Shown here piece after piece: positions 1 through 11,400 of a DNA stretch of 64,000 nucleotides (position 1 is its first letter; every line of letters starts with the position of its first letter). Location of the stretch: positions 62,001 through 126,000 of the forward strand of contig JBAMJV010001832.1 of NCBI GenBank assembly GCA_037951105.1, in the 5' to 3' direction. The notes under the pieces are model-generated. The model saw nothing but the letters and a program-made list of their open reading frames with translations, did no database searches and was not told the DNA's origin. Both the position numbers and the translations under genes were made by a program. The DNA comes from Echinarachnius parma (Eukaryota; Echinodermata; Echinoidea; Clypeasteroida; Echinarachniidae).

Positions 1-145
1 TACAAAGTAACTATGCGCTCTAGGCGGTATCTTTTGTTGACTGTCTGTTACGCATTCATTCAATGCAGAGCGTGGGCTGTTTGATTCTGTTCCAGAGTGC
101 AAATAGACATAGCATTTTTAGAGGGATTTTTTTTTTTTTTTGGTG

Positions 146-166
146 GGGGGGGGGGGGGGGGGGGGG
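146..166. repeat. Poly(G) run
   Basis: A long uninterrupted G run follows a poly(T) run. It is one of many long G or C homopolymers in the window, and its length is likely to vary between haplotypes or to be affected by assembly. Confidence 0.8.
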
Positions 167-1754
167 TTGGGAATCGTGTAAACAGATTTTACCACATAGA
201 TCTGCAATAATGTATGATTTTGCTAGACAATTTTGCTATAAAATGACATGATGTAGCATTGTAGCTTTATAAAATGGGGTGATTTTTGTCCAAATTTCTG
301 CCGTTTCAAAACTTGTTGGATGGGGAAGGAGTGAGTTTTTCTCAAAAGATACACACCTACATGTAGTATGTATGTGCAATATTTTAAGGAAAAAAGTTGT
401 AGTATTGTTTACAAGTGGTGCATCCAGATCCTAATGGGTTAGCAATGGATATTGCGAATTGCAAATTGCAAAACTTGAAGATGAGGGTAACAGTTGATGG
501 ACAATGAAAACGGTGATCTAAGGGATACCCTTTAGGCCTTTAAGTCTGCCTGCATTACTACATTGCTCTGATATGTATTTTTCATTAAACCATGAGCATT
601 TTTCAGGGCTCTTTTATGCATGTGGCATGTTTTGGGTTGGAATGGTTTGAACGTCTTTGGGAAATTTGATTGACATCGGTCATGTTTTTCTTTTGTCTAG
701 TTGATATTGACCTGATTGCATTTCTAGAAAACTTCCATACAGCACCCTGTGATTTTCATAATGTGATCTAGCATGTGATCTAGCAAGTTGAGGTTACAAA
801 TACACATGAATTCAATTTGTTTGACACCATTGGCCATTTTCATATGGTCAAGATTACTTCAATCTAGGTTTTAATTTTGTCACCATGCATCATCACAAAT
901 ATATATTTTACAATAAATTGTTGATTTTATGTGTTTATTTTTAATAATTAACTCTGGTTTACTTTGGCGTTGAGGCTTGACTCTTCTGTATCTCTTTGGT
1001 TAGCATTGATATCACCGCAAACCTATATTTATTTTACAATACATTTTTGATTTTGTGTTTTTACTTTGGTTTTGGCGCTTATATTTGCTCTCTTTACAAC
1101 AGAATTGGGTTGGCATTGATAATGAGTACATTGAGCAGTACTACAAGGTGTGGCATTTCCCATGTTTTTTCAAGTTTTGTCTTTAAACTGGTTGATGGAT
1201 GAGACATTCATGACAGTTGCCAGGAAGATCATTTAAACTTTTGAGGCTACAAACTGAGAATTGTCCTTTAATTGAACTCACCTAACACAACATAAATTAC
1301 TGTGTGTGCTTCCTGAACTACATAATTTCCTTGAGTAGATTGAAATTTTCATCAAAGTTTTCATCTAGCTTGAATGAGTGAATGACTTATTACCAACGAG
1401 TTCAAAGATAAAAAGATAACAAAATAACAATCATATTAAAAAAAGTTAACAAACAAAAAAACAAATTGCAAAAGGACCCTACAGATAACAGCATTTCTGA
1501 AGTATAGTAAATTAAGTTATCCCTCTCCCATTCTGTTCACATCTCTCTGAAGAAGCATCTGATATCCATCAAGGTTCAATTCGCACGGCCAAATCAGTAA
1601 AAGGTGAGTATTCAGGATAAATCCCAGTATTAGTAATTGTATATCTTGCTTGATGACATCCATAGTCCATAGTCCTGCATTTCTTCGCTTCATAGTCACA
1701 GTTTTGTATGTAGAACTGAGAGGTTAAAAGGTACTCCCCACCAGGGGGAAAAAT

Positions 1755-1935
1755 AATTGTTGGGGCTACTTTTCATGTTGGCCTGCACAAAATAGCACTT
1801 TAAAATTCAGTTTGCATTTGAACTCTAGATGCAAATTTACAGGAGCTGTTTAAGATTTGTTGGTGTTCTTTTAGTCATTTGGGGGGGGGGGGGGGGGGGG
1901 GGGCTAAATCGCAGGAGCCCCTGTGTAATTGTTTC
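1755..1935 (+). repeat. Dispersed GGGGCTACTTTT repeat, copy 1
   Basis: It shares ordered segments (GGGGCTACTTTTCA, CCTGCA, AAATAGCACT, TTTGCATTGAACTCT, ATGCAAATTTAC, GGGGCTAAATC, then CCCCTGTGTA) with copies at 39693-39870, 52100-52285 and 58640-58790. This copy carries a poly(G) run at about 1879-1904. No terminal inverted repeat was seen. Class unknown. Confidence 0.6.
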
Positions 1936-2006
1936 ACTACTCCCCACTAGTTGCAATACATGTTGCATTGATAGTATGTATCGTACGGTTCTGCTAATGC
2001 TATATA

Positions 2007-2692
2007 ATATGTGACCCAGTCCCGTCAAACCCACAAAAACTTGACCAGAATGAGTTTGACTTTTTTACAGATTTTGAAAGAGTATACTCTAAGCTTTAAT
2101 ATGATATATAACTTAACAAATTTGGACCAGCATAACATATTCAAAAAAGCGATTAAAGGTAGGAGAGTGAGCAAGTCTAGTTTAACAGAATAAGGAGAAA
2201 CAGCCTCTAAAGATTACGATCACTCGTGCGCGCAGAGTGCGAAGGAACTTTCATTGTATCCCTTGTGAAGGTGAAGTACAAGGAGCTTAACAGGATCTAA
2301 TGAAAGCTAAACTTTGACCTGGAACGGTATGTGTCGCGATTAGCCAATCACAGGCCGCGTTCAGCGAATCGTGTGCGAATCTGGGCCATAGTACGACCGG
2401 TCATAGAGCTGTGAGCTGACCGAAGGCTATTGTCTCGCAGCGTTCTGCAAATAGATTTTTTATCAAAACATGAGTAACTCCGAAAAAACATGGTCTAGAA
2501 AACTGCTTATAACTCAGCTTTGGCTTTGTTTTGAGGACTCCATATTTTGATAGTTGACAGATGAAGGATTATACTTTCAGGAAAAGTAAAGTTCAAAATT
2601 TTCATTTTTTAGCATGATTCACACATTTTGGCTCATAGCACACAAACATATCTGGCGACTTTTTGTGGGTTTGAGGAAAGAGAGTCACATAT
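2007..2692. mobile_element. Non-autonomous DNA element with terminal inverted repeats
   Basis: The left end reads ATATGTGAC...TCAAACCCACAAAAA and the right end reads TTTTTGTGGGTTTGA...GTCACATAT, so the ends are imperfect inverted repeats of about 35 bp. The inside, about 690 bp in all, has no transposase frame. It is a MITE-like remnant. Confidence 0.65.
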
Positions 2693-3017
2693 GGTATATC
2701 ATCGCAAGTTCTGGGTGTGTGGGTAAAAAGTCTGCTTGCTGATCTGTCCATTCCTGGTGATCAAATCACTCTCTCCTCTTTCTTTTCCATTTCTGAGTAT
2801 TATAGCCCTCTAAGCTTTGTGTACTCTTCTTCCCTTTCAGTCTTGGTTCTTTCTCTGCCACTGACAATGTACATAAGTCTAATTGCCCCATTCTGAATTT
2901 GTTGCAGGATGATGTCTTTTGTGGATTGGTTGCTATAACTACAATGTACTTTGAGTGGTGATGTCTTAGCAACAATGCTCTACTAGTACTAACCCACTTG
3001 CCCGATTGAATAGGCGC

Positions 3018-3053
3018 TCCCCCCACCCCCACCCCCACCCCCCACCCCCACCC
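3018..3053. repeat. CCCCAC-rich low-complexity tract
   Basis: The tract is a run of C blocks separated by A, of the form (CCCCCA)n. On the minus strand it gives regularly spaced G blocks, which could form a G-quadruplex. No gene is associated with it. Confidence 0.8.
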
Positions 3054-3810
3054 TCCTTGTACGCTTGCATCTCCTCTCTCAACTCGGCCACACTTGCTTC
3101 TGAATGTGTTAGTTTTATTAGCAGTGCCGCCATCATTGTGATCATATATCCTTTGCTGTCTTATAACATGTTTTTCTTTATACAGGGACTGTAATATTAG
3201 TAACATTGTCCGAATCCTCAAAATCCAATTGGAATTCTAGCGGTTCCCTCATACCTTGTTGTATTTGTATTAACAATAGAGGCATGGGACAGGTTTCATT
3301 TTTTTCCTTTGAATTTCCCTTCGAATTTCCCCTTGGTTTAAAAGATGTTTACGATTGAAGTGTTCAGATGTTAAACCAATGTATCCACTGGATAGTCTTA
3401 ACCATGTACAAAGTCAGTGCAATGAGTTAGTAAACATCCCTTTCCTTTTTTGCTCATTACTCGGCAATATAACGTCCATTTAACTTGAAATGTTTACACA
3501 ATACCCAGTGGACATACATTTATCAGATAACAACAATACACATTGTATCAACCAGTTACTAGATCCCTTTAATAGTACCAGTGGACTCCATTTTGGCAGG
3601 AACAATGACACCAAAACTTATAGAGTTCACATTCCAAAGCTGCATCATCAGTCCACAATAAACCACAACTGAAATTGTCTTTTCTTTCATTAAAATGTCT
3701 CTATTATAAAAAAAAACTTCCTTCAATCGATGAAATGAGCTACTGTAAAAAACAAAAACGTCCAACAACTAGTAAACTGAGGATAAGTTAGATTTAAAAT
3801 TTTAAAAACG

Positions 3811-4155
3811 GATGTGGTATGGCAAGATTGGTAGAGCGCGCGCTGTCCAATGAGTGGGATCCCGTGTTCGAATCCAGTGTATCGTCCGTTGCGTTTGTCT
3901 TTCAGCAAGACAGTTAATCCACTGTTGCTGGTCTCTACCCAGGTGTATAAATGGGGACCCGGAAGGATGGGAATGTGGCTCCTGAGCACTATGTGCTCCT
4001 AACAAGCGACTGGCTGGAATACTCAATAGGGAGTGGAAAATGTGCACTTTGTTTGATTGAAGTGTGTATCCGTTGACCAGGGTAATAATAATAGTGCTAA
4101 ATATTAGAGGCTCATTGCAATTTGCGCTCGATAAATAAATATTATAATTATTATT
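3811..4155 (+). mobile_element. tRNA-related SINE-like repeat
   Basis: The head resembles a tRNA promoter: an A-box-like TGGTAGAGCGC near 3830, and a B-box-like GTTCGAATCC near 3871. A shared body follows (TCTCTACCCAGGTGTATAAA, then TGGGGACC), and the tail is rich in GCTC/ATAA and ends in AT repeats. Related bodies occur at 21793-22385 and 58918-59205, and a tail fragment at 32196-32315. This is the expected layout for a tRNA-derived SINE. No target duplication was resolved. Confidence 0.6.
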
Positions 4156-4596
4156 TTTTTAAATCACAGCATAAAGCCCAGGCTATTTCTGACCCTTACT
4201 AATTAAGGCTTCCTCCTTATTATCAAATGTTCCAATGTTGTTTGTTATTTCATCTCTTTGTCAACATGTAGACCTGTGACTTACAACAACTCTGAGACAG
4301 AGAACGTGACATGCATCTAGTATTCGTCGTTTGCCAAGGTATTGTAGACTGCAACTCAGCAGTGGTGAGAAGGAGTCCTAAACCAAGCTGCAAGTCTGCA
4401 CGGCATTATGATTATGATAGTCCAATTTTCCTGTCTCCTTCACATCTAAGATTATGAATGATGTCTATTAAAGATTAAAAGGGCGAAGGGCAATGTAGAA
4501 TCCAATGTGATTGTAACCCATTGTTGTAGAATGCCTTAGAGGATCTGTTCTCCAGAGCTGCTTTTTTTTTCTTGTCTCGTTGTCTTTAATGTACAG

Positions 4597-4680
4597 TTGA
4601 CCTACAATCGTTTCATTTTGGGACAGTAAGAGAGAAGGCACTCGAACAATATAATGTCCATCAAGGACTCAACTGCCAAA
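4597..4680 (+). pseudogene. Decayed copy of the GNE first-exon 5' end
   Basis: After an AG at 4595-4596, the sequence aligns with the start of the true exon at 4799 (TTGACCTACAATCGTTTC against GTGACTTACGATCGTTTC). Resemblance continues for about 75 bases with substitutions, and a TAA soon enters the frame. It is a local duplicate of the exon's acceptor side. Similarity was judged by eye. Confidence 0.5.
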
Positions 4681-4852
4681 ATAGACAGAGCTGCAACAAA
4701 TATGTAGAATCAAAGATGAAGCTGCATTAGCTTTATTAATTATTGTAGAACTTTGTCAACTAGTGTTTGTGTTTTTCATCTTCCTTTTGCTCCCATAGGT
4801 GACTTACGATCGTTTCGTATTGGGTCAGCAACAGAGATTGCACTCAGAGAAC

Positions 4853-5055
4853 ATGACGTCTATCCAGGGATCCACATCTGCGAAGGTAGACTGCAATGGC
4901 GAAATGGAGCCCAAGTCGAAACTGCGCGTGTGCATTGCAACGGCAAACAGAGCTGATTATTCTAAGCTGGGGCGGCTGATGAAGGCTGTAAAGGAAGAGG
5001 ACGGTCTTGAACTTTGCACTATTGTCCTGGGATGTCATCTCATTGATGATTACGG
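4853..5055 (+). CDS. GNE: GNE coding exon 1
   Basis: The exon itself opens at the acceptor (AG 4797-4798). It encodes a variable leader, then [16 protein letters not shown] and HLIDDYG, the start of the epimerase Rossmann domain. The donor is GTAGGT at 5056, and two bases of the Gly codon carry over. Confidence 0.9.
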
Positions 5056-8000
5056 GTAGGTCACACACAATGTGCAAATAACATGTTTGTAAAGTTGTTG
5101 TTCATGCTTATCTGCATTCAATCAAGTTACTGAAATCTCCTTTGCATTGATCTGTTATTATTTTCTGGGGCTATTTTGAACATTTGAAGGCTAAATCTTC
5201 CCTTGACTCCAATCGACCATTATGCAATGGGCCATTCTTGGTCACGTGTGTGACCCAAAATATGAATTTTTTAAAAATAGGCTGCTAATATTTCAGTAAG
5301 TATAGGAGGTATGATGATGTGAACATGACTTGCATATGTTGAAAGCTTTCAAGTGTAACACAAAAGATTTTATTAAGATTACGTTACCCAAGGACAAAGG
5401 TCAAATGGCATCGGTCACGTGTGTGACTTTGCGCGGGAGCATTTTTGAAGAAATTTTTAAAAACTCAAATTCACTTTGAAAATCCTGTGAGATATGAAAA
5501 GCTCAAATGTTCATATTAGTATCAGACAACAGATATATATCTGTAAGTAAGAAAATGGTACAAAAAATAAATAAACTCAAACAATTGTTTTTTAATGTAT
5601 GTTATTGTGTGGGGATGTCTGGGTCACGTGTGTGACATACTGTACAATGTGAATGGAAATGGGAATTTTACAAATATTAGGTTTAGATAGTAACATGAAG
5701 TTCAATTGTCACAAAGTTGGTATCAACATGTACAGGAGAGTAAGAGGAATGAGCTAGCTTAATTATTTTTGGAGTTATGCATTTTTAAAAAATATTGAAT
5801 TATGCAAATTTATGCAAATGAGTAATGCATTTTCAATATTTAAGTGTAAAACATATATTTGATAAAACCTTAGATATTGATCTTTCCAATAATGGAATAA
5901 AACAAGCTTTATTTTTTCCAAAAAAGTTTCACTTTTCAAAGAATGGCCCAATTTGAGACTTGGCAAAAAGAATCTGTCGGGCCAGTAAAAAACTCATATT
6001 TCCAATGTTTGGTGGCCCGATCGGGCTAGCAAATGTTGAAACTTTTGTGCAAAGAAATTATGGTGATTATTTGCAAATTTGATCCCTCACAGAAAACACT
6101 TGATTTGTGGATTAAAAAGAGAGGAAAGAGAGGTTGAAAATTAAAAGTTCTGATGAGAGCGCATTTTGTTTTCCGCCGACAAGAAAGTTGCAATGTCGAT
6201 GTCGCAAGCGCAAAGCTTAGCAGCACACTTTTCACATTCTGCCCCCCCCCCCCCCCATTATAATGTAACACACACTTTGGATAGGTAGAACGATGCTCGC
6301 AATTGTTTTGATTTTGCTGGTGGCCCGATCGGGCAAAAATGTAACAATTGCATACCTGCCAACCAGTCCGTTTTTGTCGTATTTAGTCCGATTTTTTACT
6401 CAAAAAAGGGTAAAAAGAGTAAAAAAATCGGACGAGTACGATTTTTAAGTCAGGGGAAAAAAAAAAAAAAAAAAAAAAAAAGTTTTTTTTTCTTTCTTTT
6501 TTGTCTTTCTTTTCAAAAAGTATATATACACACATACATATAGCTCATACATACATAAAGCTCATTAAGCCAAAATATTCATGATCTTTATCATTGAAGT
6601 ATTGCTCATTCAGTGTGGTCATATATGTTTAAAAATAAGGCTAAGAGAGCATCTAGAACCCTAGAGCTTGACCCCGGCCGCAAAGGACTTCGTGCTTCGC
6701 TCTCGCGATGCGCGCTTCGCTCACATAAGAGTAAGATTTTTCATTTTCAAATGTTGGCAGGTATGCAATTGTATAAATGATAGGAAATATCAAGAAAATA
6801 ATGGTTGTACTAGCGAATATATAAATTTAGGGAAATGGTGGTCGATTTGTAACAGTTTAATTTGTGTTGTTTTCCATTCTGTTTACCTCACACCCCTGTT
6901 ATGCAAATGGAGCATTCCAGTTATGAAATCTGAGACGGCAGTGTACATGTGAGCATAGAATGATGTCAAATTTGTATAATTAACAGTGAATTTTCGAACT
7001 TTCTACAGTTATGAATGTGCTATGAATTTTCTCCTTTTTTCTTTTGTTTTTCTTTGTTTTTTTCGGGCCAACAAAATTTGGTTTCGGGCCACCAATTGTG
7101 GAAAAATACTCATTTTACTTGCTTGATCAGGCCACCAGCAAAAAAAGTTCATTTTGAGCATTGCATTTTGTCATAAATGTGTACTTGTACAAGTCACTGG
7201 AAGAAAGTTTTATGTTGCCTATTAAAGAAATGTTTACACTCCATACATTGTACATGGCTCTTTGTTCATCATTCCTTGTAATAATACATAGCTCAACCTG
7301 GCGGCTGATTGAGAAGGATGGCATCACTATCGACAGCCGTCTGCATACCATCGTGAGAGGAGAGGATGAGGCCGCTATGGTGGAGTCAGTCGGCCTTGCT
7401 ATGGTCAAGCTGCCCGATGTCATGCTCCGCCTCCGCCCAGACGTTGTCGTTGTCCATGGCGACCGCTTCGACGTGCTGTCCCTGGCAGCTTGTGCGGCGC
7501 TCATGAACATCCGCATCGTTCACGTGGAGGGTGGGGAGGTGAGCGGGACCATTGACGACAGTATACGACACACCATCTCCAAGCTGGCGCACTACCACGT
7601 CTGCTGCACGGAGCGCGCACGCAAGCGCCTGCTCGCAATGTGTGAGGACAATGACCGCATCCTGCTCGCCGGCTGCCCGTCTTACGACATGCTGCTCAGT
7701 GCGCACACAGAGGACTGTGAGGTAAGTTCTGGGCAAAAATCATAGACCTGTGTTACTCCCTTTTTGCCAAAGCACATACCTATTCGACCAATTCAAGCTC
7801 AGATATGATTTAACAATGATATTTTCACATAATTGTTGAAATGCTACTATAACAGCACTCTTCTTACTGCTCTCTACTTTAAAAAAATTGTTTTTGCTTG
7901 TATGCTTAAAACAAAATGTATTCATTTAATTACTTCTCTCAAGCCATCGGCTTTCTGGGTAATTTGCTAGTCACATAATTATAAATGTTATTTGCTGTTT

Positions 8001-8427
8001 TATGAAAGTAATAAACAGAGTATTCCTCTAAAGAAGATTCTGCTAGGATAATCAATTTAGGTCCCATTTTGACTCTCAAAGCAATAAACTGAATTGAATG
8101 GAATACCTCAACAGGTGGATGAAGGGATAGTCTAGCACATGTAGTACTGTAAATGCAGTTATTTGAAAAAAAGTTAATTAAATTGTCTTAAACTATAATT
8201 TGTGTTTGTTGTTCCCTGCAGGCCATCCTGAACAAGTGGACGAAGGGACAGGGGAGCAAGCGGGAGTACATCATGGCCCTGCAACATCCGGTCACAACCA
8301 ACATCGCCGATTCACTCAAGATGTTTGGTCTCATGGTGGATGCCCTCCTCGAGTTCAACAAGAGAGTCATCATGCTCTTCCCAAACATTGATGCAGGTAG
8401 GAATTTATCAATATTTTTGAATTGTTC

Positions 8428-8466
<39 letters not shown>

Positions 8467-11400
8467 CATGTTCAGTTGTTGTTCAACTATAATTCCTTTG
8501 CACAAACTGAAAGGCTGGTTTATTTCTTGGTGACAATTCTCTCCTTGAGTTCTTGCAAAGAAAGAGAGTCATCATGCTCTTCCCAAACATTGATGTACAT
8601 GTAGGTAGGAATTAAAGTGATGCTTGAACTTTATACAATTTTCCAAAAGTTATATTTAAGACTTCAATCATATACCAATATTATTGTAAGATTCTTCTGA
8701 ATCTTGTGATACTTTCATAGAAAAAGAACAATGTTAAATAAGTGAAAAGGGGTGAACATTTATGTAAGATTTTATCCCCCAATCATTTGCGCGAATGATG
8801 CAAATTTCTGGATACTATGATGAATGATCGCATTTTCCAAATTTGTTCGTTCCGGAGCGCTTTTCAATTCAATCTTAAATATCTCTAATTAGTGAGACAT
8901 AAAAATAAAAAAAACCCATTTCATTCTTAATAAGTTAAGCCAATCAAGAGAAGTGTGAAAGCTCCAAGATTTTGGTTGAATTTGACAAAGACAATGAATC
9001 ATTTTGATAATAATTTATAATTTTTCAAAATCTCTCGCTTTCTTATTCATGCTCATTTGTTCTATGACTCCTTAAGCACAGGAAACCAACAGGCTGGATT
9101 ATTCTTGGTAACAATGCTTCCAAGGGAGTGGAAAAGGTGTACTATAAACGTTCATAATGTTTTCAATGAATAAGGTATGAACGTCGAAATGAAAAAATGC
9201 AGACGGATTGCTATCAATCATATTTGGCGCTATGTACATGAATGTACTATAATTTTCTCTTCCTTTTTGTTTTTTTACCTACAGGGAGCAAAGAGATTGT
9301 GCGCATCATGCGTCAGAAGGGGATTGAGAACAACCCGCTGTTCTTCCCCGTCAAACACATTCCCTTCGAGGAGTTCATCATCCTCGTGGCCAACGCTGGC
9401 TGCATGATCGGTAACAGCAGTGCGGGCATCAGAGAGGCGGGGGCCTTTGGCACCCCAGTGGTCAACCTCGGCTCCAGACAGACGGGCAGGGAAGCAGGTA
9501 TGGATCCCACTGCATATTTATGTTGCTCATTTCCACATTTTACTCACATAGTTTACAGCTTTGAGCTCTGGCAGGCTTGGATAGACTAGCCTGGCCACAC
9601 TCACATGAAATCTGTTCACCCTACCCCTCCCCTACAATATTTTATGCCAACGTGCCAGACCCTTTTCAGACTACTTTATGTAATTTTGTTATTACAATCT
9701 GAGATGAAATATCTAGTTCTTTTCAGGACTATCAATTTCTTACTCCTTTCTACATGTGATACTGTAATTCATTCAATTGAATTTAAATATTGCTCATTTG
9801 TCTTTCCAACATTCTACATACAAAGGTTAACAAATCATGGACAAAGAACATAATGCACCTGTATATAAATCACTTATTTCCGTCAACATATATTTAATAT
9901 ATTTTTTTGGGAGATTTAAATATACTGTTATTTATAACATGATCAATTTCTTCCCCTTCTACCCACAGGTGAGAATGTGGTCCACTGCCGAGATGCAGAC
10001 ACCACTCAGAAGATCCTGCATGCACTGGAAATACAGTACCAAACACAATACCCACCGTAAGTTCTCTCTAAAAAGATCAAAACGAATGTCCTCCTCCCAA
10101 ATCTACATTATTCTCCCCAAAGACAATGCCCTCTGGAAGTTGGCTCTATTCCCCACCCCCCTCCCCCTCCCCCTCCCCCCTCCCCCTCCCCGCAAGAATT
10201 CATCACATTTTGTTAGACAATATTTGACTTATTCTATCCTGGAATTCCACTTTAATTCATACACGTCATCCAAAATTATTGATTGACGATGGATTATTTG
10301 GTAACGGCTGCTCAAAAAGTGCAGCTGCTAAGATCGTCAATAATTTTTTGAGTGAGCAAACATACATGTTAATTTAATATGAAATGCAACATATGTGAGT
10401 TTTATATGAAAAGTTTATACATATACATGTACAATAATGGTCTATTTGAAATAACCTTTCTGATGTAGTGCTATTAAGAAAAGTTCTTGTTAGACATTAT
10501 TTCTTGAAATGATCAAACACTTTCCCAAATTATTGACATGTTTCTGGAGGTGCTAAATTATATAAATAAGATAACAAAATTTGCCTTTCGATATGTTTGA
10601 TGGTCTGTAATGTCGTTCAGAGTGTTCTGTATTACAGTACATGTACATTTCTAAAAAGGAACAAAAAACTGACCTCTTTAGGGATGAAAACTGCCATTAT
10701 TTTAACCTGAATCATTATTCAATAAAAGTTCTTATAAAATAATTGTACAATCCAAAACAAATTTTACCTACAAGTTTATTTTCCTCAATGCCAAACGGCT
10801 GAAGGGTCTAAAGAATGTTGTATGTGTCTATGTGTCTAAAAGTCAAGTTCCGTCTGCGAAATAATGTAGGTCAAACATAGATGGAGGTGGCCATGCTGTT
10901 CCCAGAATAATCAAGTTATTTAAGACTTTGAAGAGCGATGAGACAGTTCAAAAGCAATTTGTTTAAAGTCTAAAAATGTGTCTAAAATATGTCTTGAAGT
11001 GTCTAAATGTCTGTTTTATTTTCTGTCTGTCAACAAATAAAGGTCATTCATTTATGGGGATGGCCATGCGGTTCCCAGAATCATCAAGTTCTTCAAGACC
11101 TTGAGGAGCGATGAGACGATTCAGAAGCAGTTCATCTTTCCACCGATGCCCGACAGCATCAGCATGGACATCGACCACATCCTGGAGACACAAAGCGCCC
11201 TCGCTGTTGACATGGGGGGAACTCAGCTCAGAGTGGCTCTGGTTGCCGCCGATGTAAGCACTGTAGTCAGTTATTGAACCCATTGCTTACGGGAGCCTGG
11301 TGGGTCCTGAGTTAAATCTATGGGAAATGCAATATCTAGTATGGACACTCAGGTTAACCATGTATGAACTAAGGTTAGGTTTGAAAGTATGAAAATAATA

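Larger units (their letters stand above)
1..4796. other. Region upstream of the GNE coding exons
   Basis: I see no coding exon here. A 5' UTR exon of GNE must lie somewhere upstream, because the first coding exon opens at a splice acceptor, but I cannot place it. The stretch holds a poly(G) run (about 146-166), a dispersed 'GGGGCTACTTTT' repeat with another poly(G) run (about 1755-1935), a terminal-inverted-repeat element (2007-2692), a CCCCAC-rich tract (3018-3053), a tRNA-related SINE-like repeat (3811-4155), and a decayed copy of the GNE first-exon acceptor region (4597-4680). Confidence 0.6.

Noticed and set aside
2766-3221. 151-codon minus-strand open frame
   Set aside because: It translates the CCCCAC tract into Gly/Val repeats and has no recognisable domain or splice support.
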